Shown here: positions 40,018 to 54,732 of the stretch, piece by piece
How positions within the stretch are numbered: position 1 is the stretch's first letter
How the letters are laid out: every line of letters starts with the position of its first letter
Assembly: GCA_023055505.1 (NCBI GenBank)
Contig: JALIRH010000002.1
Location: 55,982,733 to 56,046,732, forward strand
Source: Callipepla californica brunnescens
Lineage: Eukaryota > Chordata > Aves > Galliformes > Odontophoridae
Direction of reading: 5' to 3'
DNA: 64,000 nucleotides
Notes under the pieces: generated by a model
The model's input: the letters and a program-made list of their open reading frames with translations, nothing else
The model's database searches: none
What the model was told of the DNA's origin: nothing
Made by a program: the position numbers and the translations under genes

Positions 40018-43000
40018 TTTAATAACTTTGTATCAGCACACAGCAACAATAAAATTACATAGTTACTGTAAAATTGGGAGCTATCAGAACTTTGATAGCA
40101 AATGACCTTCAGGAAAATATTCTTAGAGTCACAGTGTTTGCTTTTGTTTGTGGAGTTTTAGTTGGTATTGTTTGAGTAATAAAGGACTTAGCTCCAGTGA
40201 CTGAAGTCTCTGCTTTTTCCAGGAAGAGTGTTTAGTCCAGTCTTGATTCTGTTTCCTGGCTGGTCACTAATCACCTGACAGAAAAGGCTGTAGGAGAGAA
40301 CTGGGGTGGATTTCTGTGCCTTTGTACTGGGGTGGAAGCTATGTAAAAGAGCTAAGCAGGATTGCTCATGTTTTCTAGGTGTGTCTGTGCAAGGCTGGCA
40401 CACATTCATGAAATGTGAACATTTACTGCTTAGAAAAATGGATGAAATGAGTTCAGCTTCAAATGTTTAAACATATTCACGCACAATTGTTACTGGTGCT
40501 CTTGTAGCCCTAATGAGCAATTAGAAGTGCATGCAGGAATTAATCTCTCAGACTTGATATGAATGCAAAAATTCCCCCAGTTATGCCCATAGACTTGGTC
40601 ATATGGAAACTCTGCAAGAGAGGTTCTTTAGTGGGTAACTGCTGTGAACCATTTTTATGGTTCTTTGTCTTAATCTCCCAGATATGCGGAGGAGCTCTGA
40701 CAAATTTCTTCTTTGTGAGCCAAGCAGAGATTTGACAGGGGAATCTTTGATCCTACAGATTTGAGGTTTTGCCTGAAGTAATCCTTTGGCTCCTTTTTTA
40801 CTGTAGATAATCTTAAGGCTTCTCCTTACTTTCTGATAGCTGCAATTTCTGTTTAGTGGGTGATGTGTATTTCATATATAGCTCAAGTTCACGTATGTGA
40901 TATAGCTGGTTAAAAAACTGACTTGATCTTGACGCGTGGATGTATTTGGTATCTCATAGGCACTGTTTCCTTTTGTGTGCTGGAAGGGGCAGTCAGGGAT
41001 CACACAGTTCTGTCTAGTTTCTTTTCTTTGTTGCCGTGTGAGGTATAAAGCTGCTTACATCTGAGCAATGCTGATGTTTTACATCAGCTTTTATTTCCAT
41101 GCTGCATCAGTGGTGCTTCCAGTCTCTTCCTGTTTGTGCCTACCTATTTTGCCAGAAAACTCTACTGAGCTCTCTGCTGAGAGGATCAGTAGGATTTCTG
41201 CCTTTTTCAGTTAAAGAAGATAATGTTGTGTAGGTACGACATTATCACACTTGCCTGCGATATTAGGGAATATGTTTCTTTGTAGCATTAATGAAGAAAG
41301 AATGGTATTTCTCTCAAGTCAGACTTGCCAAGTTGGGACAAATTTGTATGTTTCCTCAAAGGTTTGTAATATTCTGGCACAGAAGCAGTGTGAAGACTTC
41401 TTCCTGAAGTTACAGCTATTCCTGCATGTAATGCACACCTGACAGAAAAGTATAACGTTGATCTGATAAGAGCTAGGTTATGTGTGAGCCACCAGAGTGA
41501 GGAAATACAGGACAGGGGCACAAGGTCTTCAAGAGTTGTGGAGAGGAAGAAAATTCTCAGATTTATCTGTGATTTTATTCAGTCTTTGGGACTGAATTTT
41601 TGATTTTAAACTGAGTAGAAATGGTTCCATAATATTAGCCAAGAATTCAGTATGCACTCCAATTAAATAAATCATGTCTGCAGGAATCATCAAAGCTGTA
41701 CGTGCTACTCCATCTGGTGGGGAAATCAATAACAACTTCCAGTATTTAAAGGTGCAGGTATTCTTTAATCATTAAGGCAGGGTTTTTTTTCTTTTCAAGC
41801 TGTTTTGCATCTGTCAGCAAGTGTCCTTGTTTTTGTAATACTTTAACAGACAAGGAATCTTAACTTGGGAATTTTGACTTTTATACTTTGCTGTACCTAT
41901 AGTAACTATTTTCCCCCTTTTTCACAATGAGTAGCACAAATCAATATGGTTGATGGGTTGCAAACAGAAGACACAGTCCTGAAAAATTGGTCCTCCTCTT
42001 CTCTATACACTGTGAACTCAGAATGTGAGTATACCAGATGAGTTAAAACTTCCAGAGAATGTCTGAGAAGTTAGTCTTTTTGATCCGGAATTGAACTGTT
42101 GTATAGAGAAGCATCACACAGGGGGCACCTCTATAAACATAATCAACTGGAAGCTTCTTTACCAGATTGCAGAATAAATTTGTATAGAGCAAAATAGGAA
42201 TGATGGTGCTTACAGTGTTTGAAAATAACATGAAGTGTGTTAGGTTGGAATTTCAATCTTGTGGATTTTTGGGAAGTAATAGGAATAAAAGACTTGTTCT
42301 GTCTTCCATGAGCTGTGAAATTCCATATCTAGTAGTAATTTCTCTCTTGAAGTAAACAAATTTCACAACAAATGAAAGAGTAAAAGCTAAGCTAAGAGTT
42401 GTATGGCTTTTGTAGATGCCCTTTTATTAACACTGCATATCAGGAACACCTGTATTTTCAAAGTAACAAACACACTGAAGTGAAGAGAGAGATCGGAGAT
42501 CATGAGCCCCAGTCTAAATCCACATTTGTGTTTGGATACACGCACAGATACTGAGGGTTATGTTGACTGTCCCAGAGATTTGTATTTGTTGTTTATTCCT
42601 ATATTTTGAGCTGGAGATGGAGCAGTGGCCACCTTTCAGGACCACAAGTGCTTTAATTTGTTGAGAAGTGAGCTTTTAGCTAGATCAAAATGTGCATACA
42701 GTGCTCTTCACAGCCATGGAATCTTCAGGTTCTGTTCTGAAAAAAAAAAACAAACTGTTGTTTCTTTTCTGTATGATAAATAATTTGTAATTCAGACATT
42801 TGTCGCAGAGTCTGAGTTATATGTAATACATCTAGTCGCTTTTAATCTGGTCTGAATTTAAATATCTGGTCTCAAAGAGAGAGTTTGTTTAGCTGTAATA
42901 GCAGTTGTTTAATGATCGGGTACGTGCTACTTACTTCATTTTAGTTATTGATGAGCTTTGAAGAAATGTGTGGTGTAACAGCTATTCTTATGTTTTGAAA

Positions 43001-43923
43001 CTAAAGTATGTGAATAACAAGTAGTTATTCTATGTAGAGTGACCTTTGTGATACAGTGATGACCACTCAGGAAGAAGTACTTACCCGCCTTTTATCGTGT
43101 TTAGTTGAAACAAGTGTATCAATTTCTCTTGAGATTTTTGGAGAAGAACAAGAGGGGGAGAGCTCTGTTCAATGAAGATGTGCAGTTATGTCATGAGAGT
43201 TGTTCTCATCCCTGAGAGGCAAGGAGAAGATGATTTGCAGACTTCTCAAGATGATGCTCTTGATTTGGCCTTCATGTGCTTGACCCAAATACAGTGAATA
43301 TGTGGTTTACTTCCTAAGATATTATTTGGTGCTGATTCAAGCAGTCATCACCCTCTGGCATCAGGATCTGCATCTTTCAAGGAAACTTTTAAATGCATTT
43401 AGAGTCAGTGAAGCTATATCTTGTGAATTATGTTGAGAATACTCTGGAAGGAGGAAGAAAATCTCCAGGTCTGGAGTTTATTTCCTTTGTCAAGCAGTTG
43501 ATACAGTGACTTGGTTAGAACAGTTGTTACATTTCGGAAGTTGTACTGAGAGAGCTTAGCTTGATGGCAGATGTGTGAGGTATCTGTGATGGTGTTCGTT
43601 TGTAGGGCAAACCACACCAGTATTAAAAGGAAATATTGTAAGCCATTCATAGACTGTTTCCTGTGAGACCAAAATGCAATTCCGACGATTCAGATTGCGC
43701 TTCATCTGCGTGAGGGACAGATTTAGACCCACTAGGGAAAGAAAAGCTGTGAAGAAGAGGAGGAGGGCTAACAGCTTACTTCTTGGCTGTTAACATGGAA
43801 TAATTAAACACTAACAGCCAAAAGGAAAGCTGTTGTTTTCCTAGTCCAAATACCCAGCCAGGAATAAAACATTAAGCAGCTATACAAATGATGGCTTTCA
43901 TTTTCTTTTCATAAAACAAACAA

Positions 43924-44240
43924 GTGAGTTGAACAATATATATACTTCAGATATATGGAATATAAATCCATTTAATATATCTTGAAGTATGATTTCTGGA
44001 ATTTGTGCTTTGCATGTTGTAGGTAAATTAGTCTTAGCGTGATGAATTTTTTTCCCTTAAATTTATTAGGGAAATTATTAATTCAATTAGAATACTAAAG
44101 CTTTAAATCACAAATACCTTACAGTAAAGAACCCCTAGAAGTACTCGTGTGTACGTAATCTTACCTGTTTGTTTTCTTCCAATGTATTGTATTATATTAA
44201 TTTAAAAATGTTATAATTTTTATTTAGTAACCTTGTCCTC
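43924..44240. other. Very AT-rich stretch
   Basis: Dominated by A and T with ATATATATACTTCAGATATAT-like words. No gene, CR1 or regular repeat is seen. Confidence 0.4.
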
Positions 44241-47200
44241 CTTCTGGAAAGTGAGTTATTAGCCTGTGCTTCTGCTGCTGGAGGGTCTTAGGGTGTTGTG
44301 GCATTTGACTCTTGATCCTGCTCCTTCTGTGGTCCTCTCATAGCAGCTGAACTTCCAAGAAATTCTCAACCTGCAGCTGAAGCTTCCAGACAGGAGAATG
44401 AAGAAGGTTGTTTTACTGGTAGTTTTAACTGATTGTTAAACAGGGACTGTAAAAATTTCAGTGAAACAGAGGCACCACATTCATGATTTCAGACTACAAC
44501 CTAAACCCATTCACACATTATATGCAGTAAGAAAACTCAAAAGAGGGGAAAAAAAAAAAAAAAAGATGAAATCAGAGAGTGATAGCACTCAGAATTCAGT
44601 ATGTCTGACAGAAGAAAACCCCCCAGAGCCAGAAAGTTGTCATCGAGTAGCAGTGATACCAGTCTCGAACTCCTTCCAGCTTTGGATCACGAGGCCCATC
44701 AGCAGAGCTCCCTGTACACAGCAGCCCTTCACAGTCACTCGTCAATCAAGCAACTCTGAAAATAAAGACCACATGTCATCAAGTTTGCGGAGTTCTTCCC
44801 TTCCTGTTTATGCTACTCTTGCAAGAACTGCCAGATCGCTTATGTAGCTGCACCAGCTTTCTATCCTCAGAGAGGCAGGCGATTTTCTTTTCCTACAAGT
44901 CTTTTGATTCTGGTGTGAGAATTAAATGTTGTTGTTTCATGGCAGTTTCTCACTGCGCAGGACACAGGGCCAAAGCTGTGGTAAAAACCTTACTAACACT
45001 TTTGTGGTAGGGCTAATAGTTTGTCAGTACTTAGTCCTATGCCCACACTCCATGTAGTTTACTTAGATAGATGTAGGCAGAGGTTCTCATACCCGAGTAA
45101 TACTTAGAATAGCAGATATATGACATAACAGCCCTATTTCGGTGAGTTGTCAGTTGTGTGTAACTCATGCTTCTTCAGACTCAACCTACATGTTCAGAGG
45201 AGCCATAATTAGTGATCACTCCTTGTAGTAATCGGTACTTTTTTCTCTAAGAGAGCTGCAAAAACAAGAAAAGGTTGAAATTCATATTAAAAACATTCCA
45301 AAAAATAGCAGTACTTCTATTGGCAGTTTTCCCAGTACGCCATATGTCGACCTTTTTCTGGTCAATGTAAAAACCACAAACAGTTGAGGGATTAGTGTTT
45401 CACCTCAGATGTATCACCCCATGCTTTGCATTCTCACTGATGCCACCCTGCCATCTTTTCCAAGTGTCTTCAGGCTCCCTTCATGTGACGTTTTGCTCTA
45501 GGCTGTTTCCAGTGTTTTTCACACAGAAGTGAACACAGGCTCACAAAGTATAGCTTGCTTGCTTCCCCTGAACCAGGATTTTATTCATTTGTATGCATGC
45601 CAGTTGCACTTGTGTTGCTTGTCCAGTCTTACATTGTTCTTTGCACGTTTTTTTGGTGGTTTCTAGGTTTCTTCCCAGTTTGATAATCAGAGGAATAGCC
45701 CTTTTCCCTTCTGTACCTGTCTGTTTTCACTCTTTTATCCCAAGTTGCATTTCTGAGGGTTCTTCACCCTCCTGGCCTGTGAGAGCAACATGAAGCCTGC
45801 TCTTTGCTGGTCTTTGCTCCATACAGCGAAGATGGAGGCTGCGTATATTTTTACCATTCTCCTATAACGTTAATTCTTTATATCCAATATGAATTATTGG
45901 CAGATTAACAGCAATCTGGAAAAGCAGATGGTGCTTTCCAGACCTCCCTCCTCCTTCCCTGTCATGGTTGAAAGGAAGCTAACATTAATACAGCCCCAGC
46001 CTTCAGTTAGAGCGCAGGCCTACTCAGTGTGTCAGGCTGCCAGATCTTTACACACAGCTTTACTCATACGCTTATTTCCTTTATCTTCTGTATATGTAGA
46101 GAAATCTCCAATATATGTCAGTATTTCTATACTAATGTTTCTAGCTACAGTTATGTAAATGAATATAAACGTACTGTATAACAGCATTCATTTCTAATTG
46201 CGTATCTTTATATCTGTTGTGGTCCTAAATATACAGATGTGTTCTTAGAAGTGTGTATATATGTATATGCACACATGATACATCAAAGGATTTACTTCCT
46301 AAATCCATTGGGCATCAATATTGACGTGCTTCCCTGTGGAAACTCTGAAACTTTGGTCTGATTGAAAGTTGTTAGCATGGCTTGGAATAACAAACATCTG
46401 CCAACTACTAATTAATCACAGACAACTCTCCTGTCTAGAAATAAACCCTCGTATCACTTTCTATACACAATTGCACACAGTGTCCTGCCTTTATGCTTGC
46501 ATCACATTTGGCACCTTTTTGGCCTATCTCTACTGGGACAACTTTTCTCAAAGATCTCATGTCAGTAAAATTGATCAAACTAGTTGTATGTGTGCCTTTT
46601 TCTGTGCTGGCACTACTATTTGGCACCATTATACTCTTAACAAGGGATACGATCTAGTTTGGATGTGCAGCAATACACCTCAAGCTCTTCCATCAGGATT
46701 CTTCCAGGAAAATACTCATTTTTTAGCAATTCTTTCATTCTATAGGAGATGAAGCTAGTATGAAATTCAGTGAAAATGGCAGAAATGGTTAGCAAGTAAT
46801 ATATGTACATGAATGTACATACAGAGGTTTCAATCTGAGACAAACAACCTCTTCTTGGCAGGTACTTTCCCTTTGTCTTCAGTAGTCTACTTTTGACCAT
46901 CTTTCCATCCTTCAGTCCACAATCAAGACAGAGATAGAGAAATTGTTTCTTGTTAATTCTTTATCCTATCATGCACTACTGGGCGACTGGACTGTTTCTT
47001 ATGGTGTTATCTCTAAGAAGGCTTTTGATGTAATACTTTTCAAGACATGTAAGATTCCACAGAACAGGGGGTTAGCGAGCCCTTGGTGCTGCCTTGAATT
47101 TTGCAGTCACTTTTTACAACAGTGATGGTATGAGCTTTTTGGAAGAATGTTTAATTGGTCACAGCTACCTCACCTTGAATGGCAAGAGGCCACTTCTGAT

Positions 47201-48209
47201 GAGGTGGGTGGTTCTGACGTGGCTTACCAGGCTGTGGAGAGGTCCAGTGGTGATGCAACTGGAGCAATGTCCTCTCAGCCCTCTTTCAGAGTGATTCTAG
47301 TGAATCTGGGTGTTGAGCAGGCATCAGTGTATGTACTGAAAGGCTGACAGCAAGCACTGAAAGCCAATGTCGACAGGGTTGTGATGGTATTTTGTGAGAC
47401 TTTGTCGTGTTTGCCTTTGGTTTGGTTTCTCAGTTTCTTTTGTGACATGTTGGATGTTGGTTAATCAACAAGCGTATTTCTGGCAAATCTTGAAAAATAA
47501 ATGTTTTCCCCCATTCATGACCAAGTGCCGTCTCATTTGACATCCAGTGGATTAAATGTAAAGTTTACCAAGAGAATTCGAAGCCCCACAATGGAAAGCA
47601 AAATTTGTTTATTACTACTGGCTTCAAGTCTCTTTTCAGACTGTTTCATGCTCATTGTATAAACATCCCGCTGCATTTACCCAGCTATATGCTTATACTC
47701 CAAAAGGAGTAGCATATGGTGTGAAAACCAGATGCCCCTGCCCACATAAAAGCTCTATACATTTGTTTGAATGTAATCAGGAAACAGTCACGATCTTCTT
47801 CCCACTCTCGGAGGAGTCAGCTGGATGCAGCGAGCCCTTGTTCAGCTCCCAGAGACGGCTGGTGTTGCCTCGGCTCCTGTGGGGGTGGTGGGGGACGGGA
47901 CACGGTATGTTGCACCACGCTCCTCTGAACTTTCCGGCCCTTCTGTTTTAATTCTCTCAACTGATTACTCTTCCCCCTCAAAGGCTGTGTGCAGCTCCAT
48001 GTTCTCCTAGGACCTGCCATGTGGGGGCAGAATAGCTCCACCTAGGGAGAGGAGCGGCAGCTCTTCTCTCCGCAGGAGCCGATATCCGTTAAGGAAGTCT
48101 GTAGGGCAAACTTCAGATCCCTAGAAGCCCCTTGGATTCAGAAGGGTCACACCAGGCTTGTGTTGTCCTTTGCAATTGCATGTTTGCAATAGCTGATTCT
48201 GCTGCTCTT

Positions 48210-48580
48210 AGCATCATAGAATCACAAAATAGAATAAAATAAAATAGAGTTGATAAAATAATCACAGAATACCCCAAGTTGGTAGGGACCCACAGGGATC
48301 ATCTAATCCAGCTCCTGACTCCGCATAGCACCACCCTCATTTCAGACCCTATGTCTTACAGGGATGTCCAGATGCTTCTTGAACTCTGAGCAGCTCGAGG
48401 CTGTGCCCACTGTCCTGGGCATCCTGTTCCATGCCCACTGCCCTCAGGTGAAGAACCTTTTCCTAACCCCCCAACTTAACCCTCCTCTGATGCAGTTCCA
48501 TGCAGCTCCCCTGAATCCTCTCGCTGTCACCAGAGACTTGCTGGATCTCCAGGGCAAGACTTGAGACCTAGGAAGCCCAC
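48210..48580 (-). mobile_element. CR1 LINE 3' end, reverse orientation
   Basis: ATCATAGAATCACAAAATAG with an AAAATAG(A) expansion in the tail, then GTAGGGACCCACAGGGATCA, TCTAATCCAGCTCCTGACTC, CAGGGATGTCCAGATGCTTC and the GGTGAAGAACCTTTTCCTAA block. Confidence 0.88.
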
Positions 48581-51500
48581 AGGCATGAGAAACTTCATTC
48601 TTTCTTCTGCATCTGTATCAGGAAACAAACCAAATTCAGCCCCAAATATTTAGTGAAGATCATGTAGAGATTCATGTCAGAATAAGCCAACAGTATGTTT
48701 GACTGCTGTGTGCTGGAAGCATCATACAGGCTTGGTCAGCTGTGAGGCCAATGGGAATTCCATATACATGTCATGTAGAATTGTCTGCATATGTGGACCT
48801 TGCGTATGTATGGACCTCTGCATTTCCTATGTATACTTCAGATGTAAGAAGTATTAAATGCATGGTTTACTAGCACGATCAATATTACTCTAATATTCTA
48901 CTTTTTTCAAGAATTCTGGGCATGGACAGTAAGTCTTTAAAGGCACTTGGGTATTTTTAGTGATGCTATTCTGAAAGACTTCCTGTAGAAATTGCAAATA
49001 CTATTTTAAAAAGTCTCTACAGCTCTAAGTTGCATGAGTCACTAAAAAGTGGTTTACATCTTCTTTTTTAGATTTAAAAAGAGTTTCTTCTTTCAGTAGA
49101 TTCTTATTTTGTTGTTCCAGAAAAACTAACAGAATTGTTCTTTCAGTCGAGCTGTTGTCCAGGTATTGTTACTGTTTTTCTTAAGGATATCTGATGATGC
49201 AGGTAATGAGTAGACAGTGCCATTTTGTACTGGGTTTGGACTTTCATTTCTGTCTTGTTGGCAAAGCCACGTTTATTTCTTGCCAAGTGATTATTTTTTG
49301 TTGTGTAAGACATGTCACTGAAAGCCAGGTTTCATGTGAAGAGTCTGTGTGATGTTTTAGAAAATATGAAGTAAAATGGGGTGAGAGTGAAGACCCCTCC
49401 CCCCAACTTTCACCTTTGAATGATCTTTCTTCTTAACCGAGTAGCAGTATATTTCTGGTAACACTTGAATTTCAGTCCCCTGTATCCTGTTCTGGAAAAA
49501 CCTCCCACTGAAATCTGTGAAAACTGTTAAAAATATATATATTTTCCCAAATCCTCAAGAAAGAGAACCTTTAAAACATCAGAGTTAAATTCAATTCCTT
49601 AAGTCCTTGATGGAAGAAATCTTATTATCTTCAACATCATTATATGGAGGACGAAGCCTGTAAGGCTTTTCTGAGTGATTGAAAAAGGCAAATTAATGAC
49701 AGCACTTGAAATTACCTGTAATTATCACTGACACTGGGCCAGCATCATTCCAATGACAGTCTCACAGAGAGGTGATTCTCACTGGTTTAAATTTATACAA
49801 AACTGCAAAACAAGACGTGACCTCCACATTCAGTGTTAAAGTATCTCGGGAGTTTTTAAGCATCTTGAATTCAAAATCTACTGTATAGCTGCTTTCATTT
49901 TTTGAAAAGCAGTAAAATTCTGAAGGAACGTGTCCCAAGCGCTTTTCTGGTCAAAATCACCTCTCCTTTCCCATTCATATTTACTCAGACCTTTCCCTTC
50001 TCTGTCACCATCAAACAAAGCCTCTTCAACAGTTATAACAACTGCTTATATGGAAAAGTAATAATAGGAAAGCATTTAATGAATTTTAAGCTGATATTAA
50101 TGTAATTTAGCAGCTGGAAACAAGGAGAAGAGCCAGCACTGTGAGACCTGCCAGCTCTCTATGGATCATCAGTGGTCAATGGAGCACAGATTTCAGAACT
50201 GCTCTCCAGGGTATGTTGGCAATGTTTCTTTTCTCCAGCTACATTCCTGATTTCAATTAAATCACAGTCTGAAGTACTCTTTCTGACATAGCTAAGACCT
50301 TCCAATAAATGCTCTTGGCTTCATTTCTCCCCAGACGCTGTCCTTCCTCGCAGTTCTTTGCTAAGTAAGTGAAGAAAATACTACCTGAAAAGGAGAGATG
50401 TTCTTTTTAAAGAGGCTGGCACCAAAATTTTGTTTTGAGAAAGCTGGGAAGAAAAACAAGACCTTTGATTACATAGCAGTAATTCCTCCATCGCTGGGCA
50501 ACTTCCCCAGTCTTTCTTTTGTTCTTCCACTGTTACCATTTCAATATTAGTTTTTCTGTCTGTGCTTCCGGTTTTGTTTTTTTTCCTACTTTTTCTGAAA
50601 CTATAAAGGAATTTCCAACATGAAGTCACTCATCAAACTTTGCTGTTGAAGTTTTTAGTACCTTGAAGTTCTTTTCTCTTTTTTTTCCACCAGTGAACAG
50701 ATTGTTAACATATTGACCCAAAGCCTTTGAGGCATTACAAAGCCTTTTATAACCGCCTACAATTAAGAATACATGGTTTCTTTTGAAGAAGGCTTGCAAC
50801 AGGTGTCTTAACTTTCTGCTCTTTGCTTCCTTCTTCTCAAGTTCAATGAAAAATATGCAGTTTCACACCATTTATAATGATCACCAGTGTTTCCAGTTCA
50901 GATGCTAGAGCACTGATGGAAACTAGTTATTATACCAAACTTGGCAAGGACTGGTTTTGCCTTTATTTTTGCAAAACTTCACTTTGATACAAATTCATTG
51001 TTGTGGTTCTTTCATCTGTTTTGACCCCCTCAACCCCCATCCAACTCCTGTGATGAATTCTACCATCAGCTCTTTGCAGTGGTTGATGTCTAGGAGACTG
51101 TGGAGTTGTGCTGGTGAAATCTGGAGCCATCTGGCTTCTTAGAGCCCCTCAGAAGCCATCCTAAAGAGGGTGGTGGCTTACAGACAGATTCCTTCACTTG
51201 CTACATAGGAGTTCTATAAACCACTTCATATTCACCTGGCTGGGTTCCAGCATTGCTCTTCGTTGCGCTTTGACATTCTAATTTTGTCTGTTGGGATTGA
51301 TGGCCAAGTGTGATAACCTTGAGGCTGCTGAGCCATGATAACCAGTATGTCCATGGCTTTGCTCAGCAGATAGGAGGAGCTGTAGGGAGCTGACTGCCAA
51401 TGACTATCTCCAGGAGTATTCAGGCAATTACTGATCGTGCAGGGCTTATTAGCACTGTAAAACAAATTCTCTGCTGCTACCCTCCAAACTGAGGTACTGG

Positions 51501-52320
51501 GGAGAGGAGGAAGGAAAGAAAGGAGCTAACTCAGAGAGAGTTAGCTGGGGAATATAATTGATTGCTGTTGATAAGTGAGATGAGAGTGAGGGCCCCAGCT
51601 GAAACCTCTGTCTCCAACCCCTCATTGGTAGCAGCAGCTTTACTGACCTGGCTTTCTGCAACGCTGGCATAGTCAGAGCAGGTGTCAGAGCTGTGGGCAT
51701 TTTTCAGTGTGCTGCCAAAGGCAGATGCATTAATTGTGCTTAGAATTAGCCCTGCCATGCACGAAGCTGGAAAGTAAGCAACTAGAGGTGCCCCAGTCCC
51801 AAAAATACAAGAGAATGTGTGAAGGCCATTGAACCCAGATCTCTCACTTTGTATCCCATTATTGTACTTCCCTGGATAATTTTACAAGCTGTCAAGTGCC
51901 AGGCTGCAGAAAAACAGCATTAAGACCACTGCTGAATGTCCCTCCCCGCCTACACCCTTGTGATGTTGCTGGCACTTGCCTTCAAGTGAGTAGATTGGAA
52001 GACAAACCAAGTAACAAAAATGCGTGCTTTTGGTTCACCAATAAAACAGACAAACTTAGGTGGTATTGCCAGGGCTGAAATTAGGTGAGGCCAGGCAGGG
52101 CTCAGGTCAGCCCAACTGTTTGATTTACTAACTTCTGTTCAGGTAGTTGTTTTTGGGATCCAGACCTAGCTTTGTTTTGCAGATCTTGGGCACAGTGTAG
52201 ATTATTTCTGGTAGAACATTTCTTGTCTCTGAATCAGACAGTTGTCATCATAGAAAAAATGTATTTGCAGTTATTGTTACTGAAACAAAGGGAGCTGACT
52301 GTGACACTTGTCTGGAAAAA

Positions 52321-52350
52321 CAAAAACAAAACAACAACAACAACAAAAAC
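52321..52350. repeat. CAA-rich simple repeat
   Basis: An imperfect run of CAA and CAAAA units. Confidence 0.8.
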
Positions 52351-52452
52351 CCAAACCCATAACATTTCCTTTCCATTTGCCTTTTTCAAGTTGACCCTGT
52401 CTCCTGCGACATTTCCTTTGAGCACCAGCTTTAGAGATAATTCCAGTTTTCT

Positions 52453-52471
52453 AAATAAATAAATAAATAAA
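52453..52471. repeat. AAAT tetranucleotide repeat
   Basis: Between four and five perfect AAAT units. Confidence 0.85.
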
Positions 52472-54654
52472 GCCAGGAAGGCTTTTCTTCAATCGATATA
52501 ATTAATACCTGGAAAGGAGCTTGATGCATAACAAGATTGTTGTGATTCTGATGAGTACCTATCCACTTACTGTTTCTCTGAGACTATGAAAACTCCACAG
52601 CCAAATTTTGAGACCATTGGATTTTGAAATCCGTAACAGTGAATGTACATATGCTATCCCATTACCCTATTACCACAGTTCTTGAGTATTCAGTTAATAG
52701 ATGAGTTTTTTTTTTTCTTCTTATTTATATACTGAATTGTAAGCATTGCATTCTAAAAATAGTTCTTGTTAATGTGAAATTGTTAAAACAGAGAATGTTT
52801 GACCAAGCCTGAGGGTTCCCAAGGAATTGAATCTGTAATTGTCAGAGCTAGAAGAGCCTAAAAGCATCACTCAGAGCCCAGAGCTGAGGTGTGAAACACA
52901 TTGCTAAGTACTGGGGGATTCATAGTTACTTGCAGACCACAATGTGAGTGGGCAGGCTTCTGAACCTTTCTGAAGAGGCATGATGCTTTGGTGTGCCTGG
53001 TAATTACAGTATGAGTTCTAATTGATGTAAGCAGTAAAGAGACAGTGTCTCACTGTATGGAAAAAAAGACTGGCAGATACCTCTAGTCATTTGCTGTGCT
53101 TCAGTAAAAGATTGTCCAAGTGAACATTTCTCCATTCAATCACATTTTCCACTGGAAATTCCTCTTTCCTTCACATATCTTTCAACCTGAAAGACTCTCC
53201 GTGGGCTCATTTGAATAGTTTGCCACACAGGTACCTCAGATGAAACCACAGGCTGTAGCCTCAAAGGAGGTGGAAATACTATTTCAGAGATCTAGTCTCT
53301 CTGAGAGTCAGGTTGGCACTGTCTGTTGCTTTCCTGCGTTTGCATGTACTTGCCAGAAAGAATCTCTCCTTAAGGTCTGAGGAAGAAACAAAGCCAACCA
53401 AATAAATAAAAATCACTCTCAAGGTCTGAAATGCTTCAGAACCAAGCGTGCTGTGGTTGTGCTGCACTTTCAGAAGGTGAAAGGTTGTTTCATTATACCC
53501 TGCATTTAAGAAGTTTGGGGTAATGTTTAATTACTGAGGTGTGTCTGAATCTGTCTCTTGGTGAGTAACTGGGGCTAGAGCTGGTGTCTAAAATCCTCTT
53601 TAAGACCTCTGTCTAGCAGCATCACGCAGGTGAGGAATCAGTAACAGTGTGGGAAATGTGAATCATGTTGGTTGTGATCACAGAGGATATTAGAAAATAA
53701 ACCACCTTCTAGCTAGAGTGCTGGGTGGTGGCAGGGTGATCTATCTGGCATTTGGCTCTGTAGTTTGCTACCTCAGTGAACTACCTTTTGGGACCTCTGG
53801 TTCCCCATCTGGGACAGCACTGTTTGTCTTAGCAAAAGCAGTAAAGAAGAGCTCTACACAGAAGCTACACAGTACCAGAATTATGCCCATCATTATGCCC
53901 ATCATTATTATCCCTCCCTCCCGATGAAGATTAAGAAAAACTGAGGTGAGGGAGATACTGCTTTTAGGCAACACAGGGAAGGATGAACACTTGAGACAGA
54001 CAGATGGGAGTCAGCCGTGGGGGTGACAGTGAATTAAATTACCAGTTTTGCGTTAATTTTGCTCTTCAAAGATCTGTGTTTTAACAGACATTTCACAGTG
54101 GGGATACCAGTTGCAACTTGGCATATAATCTGAGCTGTGCCATACTTACTACTGAGAGTTGTCACTGGTGAATTAAAATCTCCGTATCATTTTACTGCTT
54201 ATTGGGTCTGAGAAATGCCCTTCACAATTGCAATGACCTGGGAGGTGGTGGTTCAGCTCACCTCCCGAACTCAGTGCAGCAGCCAGCTGGACAAGTAGCC
54301 TTGGCTTCTGGCATGAGCAGGTACCAGTTGATGCAAGATGCAAGCCAGGACTCAAATTCACCATCCTGTAATTCAGGCACTTTGTCACTACAGGCTACTT
54401 CTGGCCCTGCTTTCTTCCCAAGCTGGTGAAAAACACTGACAGTGAGGCTCTCCAGAAACCAGGGAATGCTGCCTGCTGCTGTCTCCGCATGGTGGTGTGT
54501 CATGTGAAGTCACCCACAGTGATTTAGTTTGTGATGTAATCCACCTGGCTTTTGTAGAGTAAATGCATCTACCCGAGGCTTGCAGTGTAGCAAGAAAGAC
54601 ACCTCTGCTATGTTTTGGGAAGCAGTAAAAGGGCTCAGCTCTACGCTAAGGAGC

Positions 54655-54732
54655 CTGCTTTAGCAGAAAAGGGTTGGACTAGGTCATCTCCAGAGTTTCC
54701 TCCCAACCCCTATGATCCTGTGATTCTGTGAC
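54655..54732 (+). mobile_element. Short CR1 tail
   Basis: GGGTTGGACTAGGTCATCTC, TTCCTCCCAACCCCTATGAT and CCTGTGATTCTGTGA, only the last 80 bases of the element. Confidence 0.85.

Noticed and set aside
43674..43793. A 39-codon Arg/Lys-rich open frame on the plus strand
   Set aside because: It is short, with no conserved motif, splice context or promoter. A basic composition can arise by chance in AG-rich DNA.
44461..44847. 128-codon plus-strand open frame containing a poly-Lys run
   Set aside because: The Lys run comes from an A-rich tract and no domain is recognisable.
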